From NCBI GenBank assembly GCA_963806145.1, contig CAWDXD010000037.1:1-64000 (forward strand): 64,000 nt of DNA, read 5' to 3'. The notes below the pieces were generated by a model. The model saw nothing but the letters and a program-made list of their open reading frames with translations. It was not told the DNA's origin and made no database searches. The position numbers were made by a program, and so were the translations under genes. Shown here in pieces: positions 61,734 to 64,000 of this stretch (its first letter is position 1; the number at the start of each line of letters is the position of its first letter). The stretch comes from DASXKD01 sp963806145 (lineage in GTDB: Bacteria; Actinomycetota; Actinomycetes; Streptosporangiales; Streptosporangiaceae).

Positions 61734-63276
61734 ATGACGCTCGACTTCGACACCTGCTACCGCGCGGTGCTCGCCCGCGACCCGAGGTTTGACGGGCGTT
61801 TCTTCACGGCCGTGACGAGCACGGGGATCTACTGCAGGCCGGTGTGCCCCGCTCGCACGCCGGCCCGGCGCAACATGCGGTTCTACCCGCACGCGGGCGC
61901 GGCCGAGGCGGCCGGGTTCCGTGCCTGCCGCCGCTGCCGCCCGGAGACCAGCCCCGGCTCCCCCGAGTGGAACGTCCGGGCGGACCTGACCGGGCGCGCG
62001 GTCCGGCTGATCGCGGACGGGTACGTGGACGAGCACGGGGTGGACGGGCTGGCCCGCAGGCTGGCGGTCACCGAGCGGCACCTGCGCCGCCTGCTGATGG
62101 CCGAACTCGGCGCGGGGCCGCTGGCCCTGGCCCGCAGCATGCGGATGCAGACCGCGCGGCGGCTGCTGGCGGAGACCACGATGCCGATCACCGAGATCGC
62201 GTTCGCGAGCGGGTTCTCCAGCGTCCGCCAGTTCAACGCGACGTTCGTGGAGGCCTACGGCAAGCCGCCGTCCGCCCTGCGGCCCGCGCTGCGCCGCCCG
62301 GCACCGAACGGCGGGAAGGCAGGGCCGGACAGCGCCTGGCTCACGCTCAAGCTCACCTGCCGGGAGCCGTTCGACGGCGCGGCGCTGCTGGGCTTCCTGG
62401 CCCTCCGGGCCGTCCCCGGGGTGGAGCAGGTCACCGGCAACAGCTACGCGCGGACGATCCGCGCACCGGGCGGTCCTGGCCTGATCGAGCTGACGATGCC
62501 GGACGCCCAGGGCCCAGGTGCCCGGTGGCGGGCCCAGGCACGTCCTGCTCCGCGCGCGGCTGCCCGGGCTGCGCGGGGTCGGCCAGGTGGTGTCCCGGTG
62601 CCGGCAACTGCTCGACCTCGACGCCGACGCGTGCGCGATCAGTGCCGTGCTGGCCGCGGACGGGCTGCTCGCCCCGCTGGTGACGGCCCGGCCCGGGCTG
62701 CGCGTGCCCGGCACGTACGACGGGTTCGAGCTTGCCGTGCGCGCCGTGCTCGGCCAGCAGGTGTCGGTCCCCGGGGCACGGACCCTGGCGGGACGGCTGG
62801 CCGGCAGGTTCGGCACCCGGTTGCAGATGCCCGACTCAGCGCCGTCGGTGCTGTTCCCCGGGCCCGCCGACCTGGCGGACGCCGACCTGTCCGGGCTCGG
62901 CCTCACCACGGCCAGGCAGGCGACGCTGCGCACGCTGGGCGCCGCCGTCGCCGGCGGGACGCTGGAACTGGACCACGGCGCGGACCCGCAGCAGACCGCA
63001 GCCCGGCTCGCTGAACTGCCCGGGATCGGGCCGTGGACCGTCGCCTACATCCTGATGCGCGCGGTGGGCGACCCGGACGCCTTCCCCGCCGGCGACCTCG
63101 GGCTGCGCCGGGCGCTGGAGCGCCTGGGCGGCAGTACCGCCGAGGCGGACCGGTGGCGCCCCTGGCGCGCCTACGCAGCCGTTCACCTGTGGACCTGGTC
63201 TGCCGGGAGGCCGGCCACGGAGCACGGGTCACCACTGGCCGGAGAGATCGATGGCCGTCGTATCGCTGCCCGATGA
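61734..63276 (+). pseudogene. alkA: Ada/AlkA-type DNA-3-methyladenine glycosylase, frameshifted
   Basis: Two frames form one bifunctional alkylation-repair protein of about 513 residues. Frame 1 (61734 to about 62515): Ada-like zinc domain with YCRPVCPAR and CRRCRPE, an AraC-type HTH (ASGFSSVRQFNATF) and the start of the AlkA domain. Frame 2 (about 62518-63276): HVLLRARLPGLRG, the HhH motif LPGIGPWTVAYI and the catalytic Asp in FPAGDLGLRRAL. Skipping one base near 62510-62525 joins them. It would excise alkylated bases and may regulate the adaptive response. ogt follows 43 bp later. Confidence 0.85.
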
Positions 63277-63319
63277 GGACCTCAGCCCGCAACCCCCGCG
63301 ACACTACGAAGGAGTAATC

Positions 63320-63925
63320 ATGTCTGCCCGTTCTTCCAGCCCGGTCCTGGCGACTGTCCTGGACACCCCGGCCGGCCCGCTGAGCCTGCTCGCCTGCGAC
63401 GACACACTGGTCGGCGCCGGGTTCACCGGCGACCCCGGATCGCTGCACGCGCGCCTGGAGCCTGCACTGCGCGAGACGGTGCTGACCGCCGCGCGGCCGC
63501 AGGACCTGGCGTGGCTGGTGAAGCCGATGCGCGACTACTTCGAGGGTGACCTCAAGGCGCCGGACGGGGTGCCGGTCCGCCAGCCCGGCAGCCCCGGCCG
63601 CCAGCGGCTGTGGGACGCGATGCGCGCCGTCCCCGCCGGGACCACGATCAGCTACGCCGAACTGGCGGCCCGGGCCGGCCAGCCGACCGCACCCCGGGCG
63701 GCCGGCGCGGCCTGCGCCGCGAACCTGATCGCGCCGGTGATCCCGTGCCACCGGATCCTGGGCAGTGACGGCAGTCTCCACGGCTACTACTACGGGCTGC
63801 CCTGCAAGGAGTGGCTGCTCGCGCACGAGCGCGCGGCTCTGTCTTTCCCGCCCCCGCGCTCTGCTTTCCCCGGCGCTGCGCGCTCCCGCCCCCGGCCAGC
63901 GCCCGCCCCCACTCCGTCCGGCTGA
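63320..63925 (+). CDS. ogt: methylated-DNA--protein-cysteine methyltransferase
   Basis: A 201-residue suicide repair protein that takes the methyl group from O6-methylguanine. The active-site PCHRI has Cys143; the helix-turn-helix finger region SYAELAARAG and the Asn hinge-like AACAANLIAPVIP are present. GYYYGLPCKEWLLAHE closes the domain; a 30-residue Pro/Arg/Ala tail follows. AAGGAG stands six bases before ATG 63320, which rules out the longer frame from 63251. Confidence 0.93.
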   Translation: MSARSSSPVLATVLDTPAGPLSLLACDDTLVGAGFTGDPGSLHARLEPALRETVLTAARPQDLAWLVKPMRDYFEGDLKAPDGVPVRQPGSPGRQRLWDAMRAVPAGTTISYAELAARAGQPTAPRAAGAACAANLIAPVIPCHRILGSDGSLHGYYYGLPCKEWLLAHERAALSFPPPRSAFPGAARSRPRPAPAPTPSG

Positions 63926-63932
63926 GGCACCA

Positions 63933-63968
63933 CGGGATGGCCGGCCCGCACCCGGGCCGGCCATCCCG
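63933..63968 (+). terminator. perfect-stem terminator after ogt
   Basis: A 16-base perfect stem (CGGGATGGCCGGCCCG and its complement) with a four-base loop, 8 bp after the ogt stop. It should end the alkA-ogt transcript. Confidence 0.85.
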
Positions 63969-64000
63969 CATTTCGCCCGGGAGGGGACTACCTGGCCCGC

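Overview
The window is very GC-rich and its gene content is that of a Gram-positive actinobacterium. Evidence includes the split acyl-CoA carboxylase (beta and epsilon subunits), class II fructose bisphosphatase, IspH, XseA/XseB, a MinD-TcpE conjugation ATPase, DUF1707, DUF3224 and DUF6542 proteins, many GTG/TTG starts, and several -10 boxes placed 6-7 nt before start codons (leaderless mRNAs). A Streptosporangiales-like host is my guess; nothing here proves the order. No rRNA, tRNA, CRISPR array or intact transposase was seen.

Layout. 0-4.7 kb: a lipoprotein, a frameshifted cation-efflux gene, a secreted SGNH hydrolase and a secreted Cys-Trp repeat protein. 4.7-16.5 kb: one tightly overlapped minus-strand operon for a type IV secretion (conjugation-type) machine. 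It holds TcpC, TcpD-like, a TcpE/ParA fusion, a VirB4-type ATPase, a VirB6/TrbL-like membrane protein, an anchored accessory protein and a VirB1-like SLT-NlpC/P60 hydrolase. No relaxase, coupling protein or integrase is visible. 16.9-26 kb: housekeeping block (ychF, rmuC, DUF6542, ispH, xseA, xseB, glpX). 26-34.6 kb: a more plastic stretch with a frameshifted membrane protein, a HemK-like methyltransferase, an MFS exporter, repeats, an ABC-permease fragment and a MarR/DUF3224 pair. 34.7-46.4 kb: class I fumarase, Ser/Thr kinase, cell-wall protein, AI-2E exporter, purE-purK, an NCS1 permease and a two-component system. 46.6-51.5 kb: a carboxyltransferase / HMG-CoA lyase / enoyl-CoA hydratase cluster (leucine-type catabolism) with a PH-domain protein and biotin ligase. 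51.5-55.8 kb: a peptidase remnant, a second secreted repeat protein, and an MFS/XRE divergent pair. 55.8-64 kb: ppc, the accB/pccB - NYN - accE operon, and alkA-ogt for alkylation repair.

The most notable signals are not genes. First, a 73-77 bp double-hairpin element with compensatory base changes occurs four times: twice in tandem after the NCS1 gene (supplying its stop codon), once inverted upstream of the two-component system, and once inside ppc. Removing about 77 bp there would restore a 901-codon frame. Second, two other short palindromic repeat families each occur twice, and two gene remnants (an LLM-type oxidoreductase tail and a G1 peptidase) sit between intact genes. Third, three otherwise intact genes (CDF transporter, GT-C-like protein, alkA) each carry an apparent one-base insertion, which may be assembly error. 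The TcpE/ParA protein has lost both conserved lysines of the deviant Walker A motif.
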